49,934 bases of DNA from JAAFIP01 sp043721235 (lineage in GTDB: Bacteria; Pseudomonadota; Gammaproteobacteria; Burkholderiales; Burkholderiaceae_C), in contig JAYSRE010000268.1 in the NCBI GenBank assembly GCA_043721235.1, positions 1-49,934 of the forward strand, in the 5' to 3' direction. Each line of letters opens with the position of its first letter. Position 1 is the first letter of the stretch. The notes below the pieces were generated by a model, which was given only the letters and a program-made list of their open reading frames with translations, was not told the origin of the DNA and made no database searches. Made by a program: the position numbers and the translations under genes. Positions 16,467-26,009 of this stretch are shown piece by piece.

Positions 16467-16557
16467 GCATCAAGGTTCAAAGATGAGCACTGCATACAGG
16501 TACTAGCTCTGCAGGCCAGGGTAAGGTTTCATAGCCTGCAACGTTACGACCTAAAAA

Positions 16558-16585
16558 AAGCCGCGCTGGAGTCCCAGCGCGGCTT
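16558..16585 (-). terminator. Rho-independent terminator of hppA
   Basis: A perfect 12-bp stem (AAGCCGCGCTGG / CCAGCGCGGCTT) with loop AGTC. On the minus strand it is followed by a run of seven or more T residues. It lies 52 bp past the hppA stop, and katG approaches from the other side. Confidence 0.9.
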
Positions 16586-16637
16586 GTGAGTTAAAAGTTG
16601 CTGCGCTTGACCGCAGCGTAGCCTGGTTCAAGATGGC

Positions 16638-19109
16638 CTATTGCAGCGTCACCTCGACCCGGCGGCCTTCGGTAGCGCTGGTGGCCCCGGCTTTGATGTC
16701 TTCAGGCTTCTTCAGCTCCACTTTGTCGTTGGCAGCGCCCGATGCGGTGAGCAAGTCGCGCACGGCGAAGGCGCGCAGTTTGGCCAGTTCGGCGTTTTTA
16801 GCAGGGTCGCCGCTGGCATCGACATAGCCGCTGACCATGGCTTTTTTGCCACCGGCAACGCCGGCCAAGATGTCTTTAAGTGCGTCTTTGCCACCTTCAG
16901 GCAGCTCAGATTTGCCAGAGGCAAAATAAAATTTCACCACGCCGTTGTCGACCTTGACCGATGCTGCATCGGCAGCAGCTGTTGCTGCTACTGTCACTGC
17001 AGCTACCGCTGCTACAGGGGCGGCCATGCCTTCTGCGTTGGCTTTGCCGCCACCGTGAATCGACATCATCAATGGCACAATCAGCAGAGCCACAATATTG
17101 ATAATTTTGATCAGCGGGTTAATGGCGGGGCCTGCGGTGTCTTTGTACGGGTCGCCTACGGTGTCGCCAGTCACAGCGGCTTTGTGGGTCTCAGAGCCTT
17201 TGCCGCCGTGGTTGCCGTCTTCAATGTACTTTTTGGCGTTGTCCCAGGCACCGCCGCCGGTGCACATCGAGATAGCCACAAACAAGCCGGTAACGATGGT
17301 GCCCATCAGCAAGCCGCCCAGTGCGGCGGGGCCCAAAAGCAGGCCGACCAAAATGGGTGCCACGACAGGCAGCAATGACGGAATCATCATTTCTTTGATG
17401 GCAGCTGTGGTCAGCATGTCCACTGCAGTGTCGTACTCGGGCTTGCCGGTGCCGTCCATGATGCCTTTGATCTCGCGGAACTGGCGGCGCACTTCTACCA
17501 CCACACTGCCTGCGGCGCGGCCCACGGCCTCCATGGCCATGGCACCAAACAGGTAGGGAATCAAGCCGCCAATAAACAGGCCGATGATGACCATCGGGTC
17601 GCTCAAATCAAAGCTCACGGCCTTGCCGTAGCCTTCTAGCTTGTGGGTGTAGTCGGCAAATAAAACCAGCGCAGCCAAGCCTGCTGAGCCAATGGCGTAG
17701 CCTTTGGTCACAGCCTTGGTGGTGTTGCCCACTGCGTCCAGCGGGTCGGTTACATCGCGCACGCTCTTGGGCATTTCGGCCATCTCGGCAATGCCGCCTG
17801 CGTTGTCGGTAATGGGGCCATATGCGTCCAGCGCCACCACAATACCAGCCATGCTCAGCATCGAGGTGGCGGCAATCGCAATACCGTACAAACCGGCCAA
17901 TTTAAATGCGGTGTAGATTGCCACACACACAAAAATTACCGGCCATGCAGTAGAGCGCATAGACACCCCCAGGCCGGCAATGATGTTGGTGCCGTGGCCG
18001 GTGGTAGAGGCTTGCGCAATGTGCTTAACCGGCGCGTACTGCGTGCCGGTGTAGTACTCGGTAATCCACACCAGCGCGCCGGTAAGCACCAAGCCCACCA
18101 CGCAGGTGCCAAACAAGCCCATGCTGGTAATGACGCGGCCATCAGACTGGGTGATAGCTGCAGGAAACATGCTGGAAGTCACAAAGTAAAACGCAATCAG
18201 CGACAGCACGCCCGCCACTGCCAAGCCTTTGTAGAGTGCGGGCATTACGTTTTTCATGCCGGGCGAGGCCACCACGAAGAAGCAGCCAATGATGGAGGCT
18301 ACTATGGACACCGCGCCCAGTACCAGCGGGTACAGCACGGTGTTAGCGCCGCCACCAGTCACCAGCAAGGTGCCCAGCACCATGGTGGCAATCAAGGTGA
18401 CGGCATAGGTTTCAAACAAATCTGCAGCCATACCGGCGCAGTCGCCTACGTTGTCGCCCACATTGTCGGCAATCACCGCAGGGTTGCGCGGGTCATCTTC
18501 TGGAATGCCGGCTTCTACCTTGCCTACCAGGTCGGCTCCTACGTCAGCGCCCTTGGTGAAAATACCGCCGCCCAAACGCGCGAAGATGGAAATCAGCGAT
18601 GAGCCAAAGGCGAAACCAATCAGCGGGTTAAGCGCCTTGGCAGTGGGTGCGCCGTTGGGCACCAAGAACCAGTAAAACGCTGTCACGCCAATCAGCCCCA
18701 GGCCCACCACCAGCATGCCGGTGATAGCGCCACCACGAAAGGCCACCTGCAGCGCCGGAGCAATGCCTTTGGTAGCAGCCTGCGCCGTGCGCACATTGGC
18801 TTTGACCGACACGTTCATGCCAATAAACCCGCAGGCACCGGAGAGCACCGCACCAATGACAAAACCCACAGCCGACATGCTGTCCAGAAAGATAGCGATC
18901 AAAATTGCTAACACCACGCCCACGATGGCGATGGTTTTGTACTGCCGTGATAAATAGGCCGATGCGCCGGTTTGGATCGCAGCGGCAATTTCTTGCATGC
19001 GCGCATTGCCTGCGTCTTGGGACAAAATCCAGCCGCGTGCCCAAAAGCCGTAACCAACGGCAATGAACCCACAGACAAGCGCTAAAATCAGCGCAGAGTT
19101 GCCAGTCAT
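16638..19109 (-). CDS. hppA: H+-translocating pyrophosphatase with C-terminal OmpA-like domain
   Basis: Start placed at ATG 19107-19109 (GGAGA upstream, MTGNSALILA); the frame is open to 19154. 823 residues. Residues 1-685 are a membrane-integral pyrophosphatase that couples pyrophosphate hydrolysis to cation export: DNVGDNVGDCAGMAADLFE at 215-233, DAYGPITDNAGGIAEM at 428-443, and TGDTVGDPYKDTAGPAINP near 648. GNTTKAVTKG at 461-470 has Lys465 and Thr468, which mark the K+-independent, proton-pumping class. After an Ala/Val-rich linker (690-717) comes an extra domain with VVKFYFASGKSELPEGG, SGYVDASGD and NAELAKLRAFAVRDLL, resembling the OmpA/MotB peptidoglycan-binding fold, with Asp764 and Arg779 at the usual ligand positions. 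Standard family members end before this. Both termini of these pumps face the periplasm, so cell-wall contact is plausible (inference). Confidence 0.92.
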   Translation of the reverse strand: MTGNSALILALVCGFIAVGYGFWARGWILSQDAGNARMQEIAAAIQTGASAYLSRQYKTIAIVGVVLAILIAIFLDSMSAVGFVIGAVLSGACGFIGMNVSVKANVRTAQAATKGIAPALQVAFRGGAITGMLVVGLGLIGVTAFYWFLVPNGAPTAKALNPLIGFAFGSSLISIFARLGGGIFTKGADVGADLVGKVEAGIPEDDPRNPAVIADNVGDNVGDCAGMAADLFETYAVTLIATMVLGTLLVTGGGANTVLYPLVLGAVSIVASIIGCFFVVASPGMKNVMPALYKGLAVAGVLSLIAFYFVTSSMFPAAITQSDGRVITSMGLFGTCVVGLVLTGALVWITEYYTGTQYAPVKHIAQASTTGHGTNIIAGLGVSMRSTAWPVIFVCVAIYTAFKLAGLYGIAIAATSMLSMAGIVVALDAYGPITDNAGGIAEMAEMPKSVRDVTDPLDAVGNTTKAVTKGYAIGSAGLAALVLFADYTHKLEGYGKAVSFDLSDPMVIIGLFIGGLIPYLFGAMAMEAVGRAAGSVVVEVRRQFREIKGIMDGTGKPEYDTAVDMLTTAAIKEMMIPSLLPVVAPILVGLLLGPAALGGLLMGTIVTGLFVAISMCTGGGAWDNAKKYIEDGNHGGKGSETHKAAVTGDTVGDPYKDTAGPAINPLIKIINIVALLIVPLMMSIHGGGKANAEGMAAPVAAVAAVTVAATAAADAASVKVDNGVVKFYFASGKSELPEGGKDALKDILAGVAGGKKAMVSGYVDASGDPAKNAELAKLRAFAVRDLLTASGAANDKVELKKPEDIKAGATSATEGRRVEVTLQ

Positions 19110-19344
19110 AGTGAAATCTCCATTGTATTTTTGACGAAGAGGGTGCCAACGCATGTTTGCCGTAGCACCCGCTGCGTTGCTTCCTCAATCCCCAAACAGT
19201 TCGCAATAGAACCTGAGATGATTGGCCAACAGAACCACTGTAGCCGCAAAACGTGACATATTTGCGCTTATGCCAGTCGGTTGAAAGTAAAATCAGGGTT
19301 AATCCTAGCTTTTAACCACCATAAACCTTCAGAGAAATTGCACC

Positions 19345-19881
19345 ATGTCACTCGACCGCGTACAGCCTGGTAAAAACGCCCCGCAAGAATTTAACGTCAT
19401 CATTGAAATTCCGATGAATGCCGACCCGATCAAATACGAAGTGGACAAAGAAAGCGGTGCCATCTTTGTAGACCGCTTTATGTCTACCGCCATGCACTAC
19501 CCCACCAACTACGGCTATGTGCCCAAAACCTTAAGTGGTGACGGTGACCCAGTGGACGTGCTGGTGATTACCCCCGTGCCCTTGATTCCCGGCGTGGTGG
19601 TGACTTGCCGCGCGATTGGTATTTTGATGATGGAAGACGAAGCCGGCGTAGACGGCAAAGTACTGGCGGTACCAATCGACAAAAAATGCTCGCTCTACAC
19701 CCACTGGCAAAAGCCTGCCGACATGAACCCGTTGCGCTTGAAAACCATTGCCCATTTCTTTGAGCATTACAAAGACTTGGAAGAGGGCAAATGGGTCAAA
19801 GTGTTGGGCTGGGAAGGCCCAGAAGCTGCGCGTAAGGAAATTAGCGATGGCATGGCAGCCTATGTGCCGGCCAAGTCTTAA
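19345..19881 (+). CDS. ppa: Soluble inorganic pyrophosphatase, family I
   Basis: 178 residues, standard length. The family I signature SGDGDPVDVLVITP (64-77) contains the metal-binding Asp66, Asp68 and Asp71. Flanking conserved parts are IEIPMNADPIKYEVDKESG, MHYPTNYGYVPKT and LAVPIDKKCSLYTHW. It hydrolyses pyrophosphate to phosphate in the cytoplasm. AGAGAA lies about 12 bases before the ATG. It is divergent from hppA across 235 bp, so the cell keeps both an energy-conserving and a non-conserving enzyme for the same substrate at one locus. No specific operator was recognised between them. Confidence 0.96.
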   Translation: MSLDRVQPGKNAPQEFNVIIEIPMNADPIKYEVDKESGAIFVDRFMSTAMHYPTNYGYVPKTLSGDGDPVDVLVITPVPLIPGVVVTCRAIGILMMEDEAGVDGKVLAVPIDKKCSLYTHWQKPADMNPLRLKTIAHFFEHYKDLEEGKWVKVLGWEGPEAARKEISDGMAAYVPAKS

Positions 19882-19920
19882 ACTGCAAAGCTTAAAACTT
19901 GCAGGCACTGAAAGCACACT

Positions 19921-20172
19921 ATGCGCATGGCATTTGGACTGGTAGGGCTGGTGGTGGTTTTGGCTATTGTGGGTGTGCTGGCCAAAAAACAGCTTGCTGG
20001 TGTAAACCAGATCAAGGTGCCTGCCGCAGGTGCTGAAATTGCTGCGCCAGTGGTGGACCCTAATACCTCAGTCAAAGCGCAAAGCCAGCAAATTCAGCAG
20101 CAAGTCAAACAGGCCGTAGACACTGCGATGCAGCAGGCACGGCCTGTGGACGATAAAGCGGAAGAAAAGTAG
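19921..20172 (+). CDS. Small single-span membrane protein
   Basis: 83 residues. Residues 4-21 (AFGLVGLVVVLAIVGVLA) form one membrane helix, followed by KKQLAGVNQIKVPAAGAEI and a Gln-rich tail (QSQQIQQQVKQAVDTAMQQ) that may form a short helix. The start ATG follows the ppa stop by 39 bp on the same strand, so co-transcription is likely. No known domain. The composition and the hydrophobic start support a real gene. Confidence 0.65.
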   Translation: MRMAFGLVGLVVVLAIVGVLAKKQLAGVNQIKVPAAGAEIAAPVVDPNTSVKAQSQQIQQQVKQAVDTAMQQARPVDDKAEEK

Positions 20173-20200
20173 CTGCTAATTTGCTAGGTTGTGGTTGCCA

Positions 20201-22261
20201 CTAATACTTGGGGGCCAGGCCTAGTGAGGTCATTAGTAAATTGATCAGCGCATCGTCTAAAGCCAATGTGCTGCTATGGTGCTCAGCAAAATGGTCGTGC
20301 ATGGATTGCAGGCCCTTGTCTTTTATCAGCCATTCGTCACGCAACTGCTGCAGTTGGCCTGGGGTGTTGTTTGCGTTAGGTAAGGGCGCATCGGTTAAAG
20401 CATTTTTGCCTGTTTTGAGCAGCTGCTCCATTTGCAAATACATGCTCATCCTAAAGCCGTTTCCAGCCAGCGTGCCATACAGCGCAGTTGACTCGTTTTT
20501 CAAATCTTTCGGTATGGTGATGCCTTTTTTCACGTCTTCGTTCCAGCGGTTGTTGATGTCTTTCAAAGTGGCGCGGCCGTAGCCCCAAAAGTAGCCGTAG
20601 TTCATCAAAAACTTAGGCGTTCCTTGCACTATGGTGCTGCCGCTTTGCGTCACATTGGCCTCGGGCAAATAGCCTTTGGCTACCAGGCGCAGTAGGTTTG
20701 CCAGCGTATTGTGGGTGTAGTAATTGCGCTTGTTTAATATACCCACCATGTATTCGCCCACTTGGGTGGCATTGCTTTTGCTGATGCGCGCCATGCTCAC
20801 ATCAAACGTCGTACCTATCCAAAACCAGCTGAGCATCAAGTCGTCCAGCTCAAGGGATGCTAAACGGGTAGGGTCAATGCTGTTTTGGGCGAATACGGGG
20901 TAACCGAGGCCTGCCAAACTATCTTTGAAGGTGTTTTCCACCCCGTTCACACTGGTTACGTTGATCATTTTCAAGGCAGTGTCACCAATTTCCCACATCG
21001 AGGCCGGCAGCATGTTCAAGGTGCCGCGCTGCTTTTTAAGGCTGTCGTATTCGGGCTTGTCTAGGTAGGAAAAAGCCACTGCGCCTTGGGTAAATTCTTC
21101 TAGCTTACCGGGAATAAGTTGCAGCCGCAGCATATGCTGGCCTATCAATGCAGATAAAAATTTGTTACGGTTGAAGGCCTCAGTCTCGCCTGCACATTGG
21201 GCGTTGTTTTCTACCAGTGCGGTGCAAGCCCCAAGCAAAGGCACGGCGGTTAGCTCATCGCCCACTGGAATTTTAGGGTTGTAGTTTCTGGCATACACAT
21301 ACATGGTCCAGAAGTTCAAATTGCTAGGGTTGGCCAGGTAGGTGTTTTGTAAGCCTTGCCATGCGGTTTTCTTCAAGCCTGGGATAGGGTCGTGGGCAAT
21401 GTCTGCCGTCCAGTCGTTAAAAGTGCCCTCTTTGGCTGCATTGTGGTGCGTATCTGCAGACCACAGCGGGTATTCAATGCCACTGGGCAGTGAACGCATG
21501 GTGTGTTTGTTTGGGTTGCTGCCTGCAGTATTGATACCGTTGGCCAAATCTAGCAGCTCGGCTTTGGCTTTTTGGGCATCAGCCAGGCTGGCAATACGGC
21601 CATTGGTCAGCGTGGGCAATATGGTTTTAAGACTTTTGGCAAATGCAATATCACGCATCACTGACTTCACATGCGGTGCATCGGTCAGGTTGGGCAGCAA
21701 AACACTGCCGCCAGGCTGAAACGGGCGAAATGTGCGGGCGTTAGTGCCCGGCAAAAGCTGCTCTTTGCGCAGCGCTTTGACCGCTTGCACCAACGCCGCT
21801 GCCTGGGCCTCAGAGGCCCCGTCTACCACGGCGCGGCGCACTATATCAGCATCTGTGCTGCCAATGCGTGCAAGGTCAAAAAAGTCAGCGCCATGGCAAC
21901 CAGCACAGGAGCCTTTGGGGTGAATTCTCAGGTCGTCGTTACGCCATAGCGCAAGGGCTGTAGCTTTGGCTTGGGTATCGGTAAGGGTAGCTGTGGTTGT
22001 TACAGTTGTCCCTGCGGCGGTTGTTGGTGTGTTGTTTGGCGTAGAACCTGCTGGCACAACCAGGGTGGGTATCAGCGTGGTACCCGTTTGTTGGCTCTGT
22101 GGCGCTGTGATGGGCGATGTGGTGCCGGTTGCTTGTGCTGGGCCAATTGCACCGTTGCTTTCGCCGCCCCCGCCCCCGCATGCTGCCAGCAATGCAAGCG
22201 TAGCAAGCAAAACAGCGGTTTGGGGCGAAACAGTTTTAAATTTAGTTACAAATAAGTACAT
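20201..22261 (-). CDS. Large lipoprotein with one c-type haem site
   Basis: 686 residues. The signal peptide ends in LALLAAC, giving lipidated Cys28 followed by GGGGGES. A Thr-rich linker reaches about residue 95. A c-type haem attachment site CAGCH is at 119-123, preceded by NDDLRIHPKGS, so one covalent haem is expected in a short N-terminal cytochrome domain. The remaining 550 residues (SLPSGIEYPLWSADTHHNAA, FWIGTTFDVSMARIS, RNYYTHNTLANLLRLVAKGY, NYGYFWGYG) are mainly helical and match no domain that I recognise. Exported, haem-binding, outer-membrane facing are direct readings of the sequence; an electron-transfer or oxidase role is only a guess. The gene is divergent from smc. The 229 bases between them (22262-22490) hold nothing else recognisable. 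Confidence 0.8.
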   Translation of the reverse strand: MYLFVTKFKTVSPQTAVLLATLALLAACGGGGGESNGAIGPAQATGTTSPITAPQSQQTGTTLIPTLVVPAGSTPNNTPTTAAGTTVTTTATLTDTQAKATALALWRNDDLRIHPKGSCAGCHGADFFDLARIGSTDADIVRRAVVDGASEAQAAALVQAVKALRKEQLLPGTNARTFRPFQPGGSVLLPNLTDAPHVKSVMRDIAFAKSLKTILPTLTNGRIASLADAQKAKAELLDLANGINTAGSNPNKHTMRSLPSGIEYPLWSADTHHNAAKEGTFNDWTADIAHDPIPGLKKTAWQGLQNTYLANPSNLNFWTMYVYARNYNPKIPVGDELTAVPLLGACTALVENNAQCAGETEAFNRNKFLSALIGQHMLRLQLIPGKLEEFTQGAVAFSYLDKPEYDSLKKQRGTLNMLPASMWEIGDTALKMINVTSVNGVENTFKDSLAGLGYPVFAQNSIDPTRLASLELDDLMLSWFWIGTTFDVSMARISKSNATQVGEYMVGILNKRNYYTHNTLANLLRLVAKGYLPEANVTQSGSTIVQGTPKFLMNYGYFWGYGRATLKDINNRWNEDVKKGITIPKDLKNESTALYGTLAGNGFRMSMYLQMEQLLKTGKNALTDAPLPNANNTPGQLQQLRDEWLIKDKGLQSMHDHFAEHHSSTLALDDALINLLMTSLGLAPKY

Positions 22262-22490
22262 AAAATCTGAATAATTATCTTGCTAGTACTTTAATTTTAT
22301 AACGATATGCAAAGCTTGGCCTGCCTCCAATCTGTTGAGGCCTGCCAAAACAGGGTAAAAATTGGTTAACTGTCGTTTGCGGGAACCCAGCGGCAGCTCG
22401 GGTAACATTGCGGGTTAGGCTGTGGTGGCTGGTGAAGTGGCCGTCTGTCACCTTGGCACTGCCGAGCAGTGGTTTTTAACAGGGTTTTTC

Positions 22491-25400
22491 GTGCGTCTTA
22501 ATTCGATCAAACTAGCGGGTTTCAAGTCATTCGCTGAACCAACTAATTTTATGTTGCCGGGGCAACTGGTGGGCGTAGTAGGGCCCAATGGCTGCGGCAA
22601 GTCCAACATCATGGATGCAGTGCGCTGGGTGCTGGGTGAGTCGCGCGCCAGCGAGCTGCGCGGCGAGTCGATGCAGGACGTGATTTTTAATGGCACCACC
22701 ACACGCAAAGCGGCTTCGCGCTCCAGCGTGGAGCTGGTGTTTGACAATGCCGACCACCGCGCAGGTGGCCAGTGGGCTCAGTTTACCGAAATAGCGGTGA
22801 AACGTGTGCTCACCCGCGACGGCACCAGCAGCTACTACATTAACAACCAGCCCGTGCGCAGGCGCGACGTACAAGACGTTTTTTTGGGCACGGGCTTGGG
22901 CCCCAGGGCCTACGCCATCATCGGCCAGGGCACAATCAGCCGCATTATTGAAAGCAAGCCTGAAGAGCTGCGATTATTTTTAGAAGAAGCCGCAGGCGTT
23001 TCAAAGTACAAAGAACGCCGCCGAGAAACTGAAAACCGCCTGAGCGACACGCGTGAAAACCTCACCCGCGTAGACGACATATTGCGCGAACTCAATGCCA
23101 ACCTGGAAAAACTAGAAAAGCAAGCTGCCGTAGCGCAAAAGTACAACGCGCTGCATGCCGACGTTACCTTGAAGCAGCAGCAGCTGTGGTTTTTAAAGCG
23201 TGGCGAGTCTGAAGCTGAGCAAACCCGCATCAAAATCGAGGCCGACAAAGCAGTCAACGACCTGGAAAGCCGCGTGGCCGATGTGCGCCACATTGAAGCA
23301 GAGCTAGAGACCATTCGCCAAGCGCACTATGCTGCCGGCGACCAGGTAAACCAAGCGCAAGGCCTGCTGTACGAAGCCAGTGCCGAAGTAGGGCGCTTAG
23401 AAGCGGAAATACGCTTTGTAGTGGAAGGTCGTCAGCGGGTAGAGCAGCGCCTGGCCCAACTTAAAGAGCAGCTAGCCCAGTGGGCTACCCGCAAGGAAGA
23501 TGCCAGTGCAGAGATAGAAACCCTGGCAGGCCAGGCTATTGACAGTGAAGAAAAATCGCAGCTCTTAGCCGCCCAAGCCGAGGAACAGGCGACCGCCTTG
23601 CCCGAACTGGAAGACCAACTGCGCAGCGCGCAAACCAAGGCCAATGCGCAGCGCGGCAGCGTCAACAGCGTGCAACAGCAAATTCAGGTGCTGGCCGCAG
23701 ACCAGCGCAATATTGGCGAACAAACCCGCAGCTTGGTCCTGCGCCGTGAGCGCCTGGCCGCTGATAAAAATGCCCTTGCTTCACCCGATGAGCAGCGCTT
23801 GGTGAATTTGCAAGACCAGTCAAGTGCCGCCGCCGAGGCCCAAGAGATTGCCCAGGCCCGCCTGCACGAGCTAACAGACAGCGTGCCCCAGCTGGACAAC
23901 GAGCGCCGCGCCAAGCAAAGCGATGTCAACACCGAGTCACGCAAACAAGCCGATTTGTCAGCCCGCATGGACGCGCTCAAAGCGTTGCAGGAAAAAGTCA
24001 AGACCGATGGCAAGCTTAAACCCTGGCTGGCCAAACATGGGCTGGACGGCTTGCAGGGCCTGTGGACCAAAATTCATATTGAGCAAGGCTGGGAGAACGC
24101 GCTAGAAGCTGCCCTGCGCGAGCGCCTGAGCAGCCTGGAAGTGTCAAAGCTGGACATGGTGCGCGCTTTTGGCAATGACGCGCCGCCTGCAAAGCTGGCC
24201 TTTCATACTCTGCCGCAAGCAGGCCTGCCCGACAAAGCCGCCGAGCTGCCCCGGCTGGCAGATTTGTTGCGCTTAAACGATGCAGGGCAAAAAGCGCTAT
24301 TGTTTAATTGGCTTTCAGGCTGCTACACGGCGGCTACTTTAGAGGATGCCATGGCTGCGCGCGACAAGCTGCAGGCTGGCGAAGTGATCTACGTGCCAGC
24401 GGGCCACTGCGTGGGCAGTAACAGCGTAGGCTTTTTTGCCCAAGACTCTGAGCAGGCAGGCTTGCTGGCGCGCGCACAAGAGATTGAAAACCTGGACAAA
24501 CAGCTCAAAGCCCAAGCGCTGATTGCCAGCGAAAGCCACAACGCCCTGGTGCGCGCTGAAGCTAGCTACCACGCCGCGTCACAAAGCCTGGTAGCTGCCC
24601 GCCGCGAAGCCGCAGAGGCGGTGGGCCGCGCGCACGAGCTGCAGGTAGAAACGCTGCGCCTGCAGCAGTTGGCCGAGCAAACCCGTGCCCGTAGCCAGCA
24701 AATTACCGGTGACCTGACCGAGGTGGACGCTCAATTGGCCGACCTGCAAGAACGCAAGGTCACTGCTGAGGCGAAGTTTGAAGAGCTGGACATGCAACTG
24801 GCCGACACCCAAGAGCGCCATGCGCAATTGGATGAGCGCGTGATTGAGATGGAGCGCAAACTGGGTGAATCCCGTGAGCAGCAGCGCACGCTGGAGCGCC
24901 AAAGCACCGAGGCACAGTACGCACTGCGTACACTTGAGGCCCGCAAAGCCGAGCTCAGCCGCGCCATAGACACAGCAGCCCAGCAGGCAACTACGCTGGC
25001 GGCCGACGAGCAGCGCGCCCATGACGAGCTAGGCCGCTTGACCGATGCAGCAGCCCAAGCGGGCCTGCAAAACGCGCTGGGGCTTAAGCTGCAGCGTGAG
25101 ACCGCGCTTGGCAGCCAACGCAGCAGCTACGATGACCTGACCCATAAACTGCGGGCCAGCGACGAAAGGCGGCTCAAGCTGGAGCGCGAGCTAGACCCGC
25201 TACGCCAGCGGATTACGGATTTTCAGCTTAAAGAGCAGGCCGCACGCTTGGGTTTTGAGCAGTACGCGCAGCTGCTGCAAGAGGCGCAGGCCGACATGGC
25301 GGCGTTGGCCGAGTCAATCAGCCAGGGCAATGTGCGCTTGGGCGGTTTGCAAAGCGCCATTGACCAGTTCAACCGCGACATCGCCGCCCTGGGTGCGGTG

Positions 25401-26009
25401 AACTTGGCAGCGCTGGACGAGCTGACCAGTGCCAGCGAGCGCAAAACTTTCCTGGATGCGCAAATGGCCGACCTGAACGAAGCCATCAGCACGCTGCAAG
25501 ATGCGATCCTTAAAATTGACGGTGAAACACGTGAAATGCTCAGCGGCACGTTTAACACAGTCAATGATCACTTTGGCCGCATGTTCCCCGAGCTGTTTGG
25601 CGGCGGCCAGGCCAAACTGGTCATGACAGGCGAAGAAATTTTAGACTCAGGCGTGCAGGTGATTGCCCAGCCACCGGGCAAAAAGAACCAGTCGATTGCG
25701 CTGCTCTCGGGCGGCGAAAAAGCCTTGACCGCCATTGCCCTGGTATTTGCGATTTTTAACCTCAACCCCGCACCGTTTTGTTTGCTAGACGAGGTGGACG
25801 CACCGCTGGACGATGCCAACACCGAGCGCTACGCCAAGCTGGTGCGCAGTATGAGCAAAAAAGGCACGCAGTTCTTGTTCATCAGCCACAATAAAATTGC
25901 CATGGAAATGGCCGAACAACTGATTGGCGTAACCATGCAAGAGCAAGGCGTGTCGCGCATCGTGGCGGTAGACATGGAATCGGCCCTCGGTATGGCGGAG
26001 GCCGTATGA
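22491..26009 (+). CDS. smc: Chromosome segregation protein SMC
   Basis: Start taken as GTG 22491, where homology begins (VRLNSIKLAGFKSFAEPTNF) and AGGG lies six bases upstream; the frame is open further back to 22422. 1172 residues. Walker A GPNGCGKSN has Lys37. A long coiled coil follows, a hinge around residues 510-670 (LDGLQGLWTKIHIEQGWENA, VIYVPAGHCVGSNSV), the returning coil, the ABC signature LLSGGEKALTAIAL, and Walker B FCLLDEVDAPLDDANTERYA. The ATPase heads dimerise to organise and help segregate the chromosome. The last base pairs overlap zipA by four (ATGA), so the two are translationally coupled. Length is normal. Confidence 0.96.
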   Translation: MRLNSIKLAGFKSFAEPTNFMLPGQLVGVVGPNGCGKSNIMDAVRWVLGESRASELRGESMQDVIFNGTTTRKAASRSSVELVFDNADHRAGGQWAQFTEIAVKRVLTRDGTSSYYINNQPVRRRDVQDVFLGTGLGPRAYAIIGQGTISRIIESKPEELRLFLEEAAGVSKYKERRRETENRLSDTRENLTRVDDILRELNANLEKLEKQAAVAQKYNALHADVTLKQQQLWFLKRGESEAEQTRIKIEADKAVNDLESRVADVRHIEAELETIRQAHYAAGDQVNQAQGLLYEASAEVGRLEAEIRFVVEGRQRVEQRLAQLKEQLAQWATRKEDASAEIETLAGQAIDSEEKSQLLAAQAEEQATALPELEDQLRSAQTKANAQRGSVNSVQQQIQVLAADQRNIGEQTRSLVLRRERLAADKNALASPDEQRLVNLQDQSSAAAEAQEIAQARLHELTDSVPQLDNERRAKQSDVNTESRKQADLSARMDALKALQEKVKTDGKLKPWLAKHGLDGLQGLWTKIHIEQGWENALEAALRERLSSLEVSKLDMVRAFGNDAPPAKLAFHTLPQAGLPDKAAELPRLADLLRLNDAGQKALLFNWLSGCYTAATLEDAMAARDKLQAGEVIYVPAGHCVGSNSVGFFAQDSEQAGLLARAQEIENLDKQLKAQALIASESHNALVRAEASYHAASQSLVAARREAAEAVGRAHELQVETLRLQQLAEQTRARSQQITGDLTEVDAQLADLQERKVTAEAKFEELDMQLADTQERHAQLDERVIEMERKLGESREQQRTLERQSTEAQYALRTLEARKAELSRAIDTAAQQATTLAADEQRAHDELGRLTDAAAQAGLQNALGLKLQRETALGSQRSSYDDLTHKLRASDERRLKLERELDPLRQRITDFQLKEQAARLGFEQYAQLLQEAQADMAALAESISQGNVRLGGLQSAIDQFNRDIAALGAVNLAALDELTSASERKTFLDAQMADLNEAISTLQDAILKIDGETREMLSGTFNTVNDHFGRMFPELFGGGQAKLVMTGEEILDSGVQVIAQPPGKKNQSIALLSGGEKALTAIALVFAIFNLNPAPFCLLDEVDAPLDDANTERYAKLVRSMSKKGTQFLFISHNKIAMEMAEQLIGVTMQEQGVSRIVAVDMESALGMAEAV

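Noticed and set aside
16641..18602. Long frames opposite hppA
   Set aside because: Antisense of a well-conserved membrane protein with compositional bias only.
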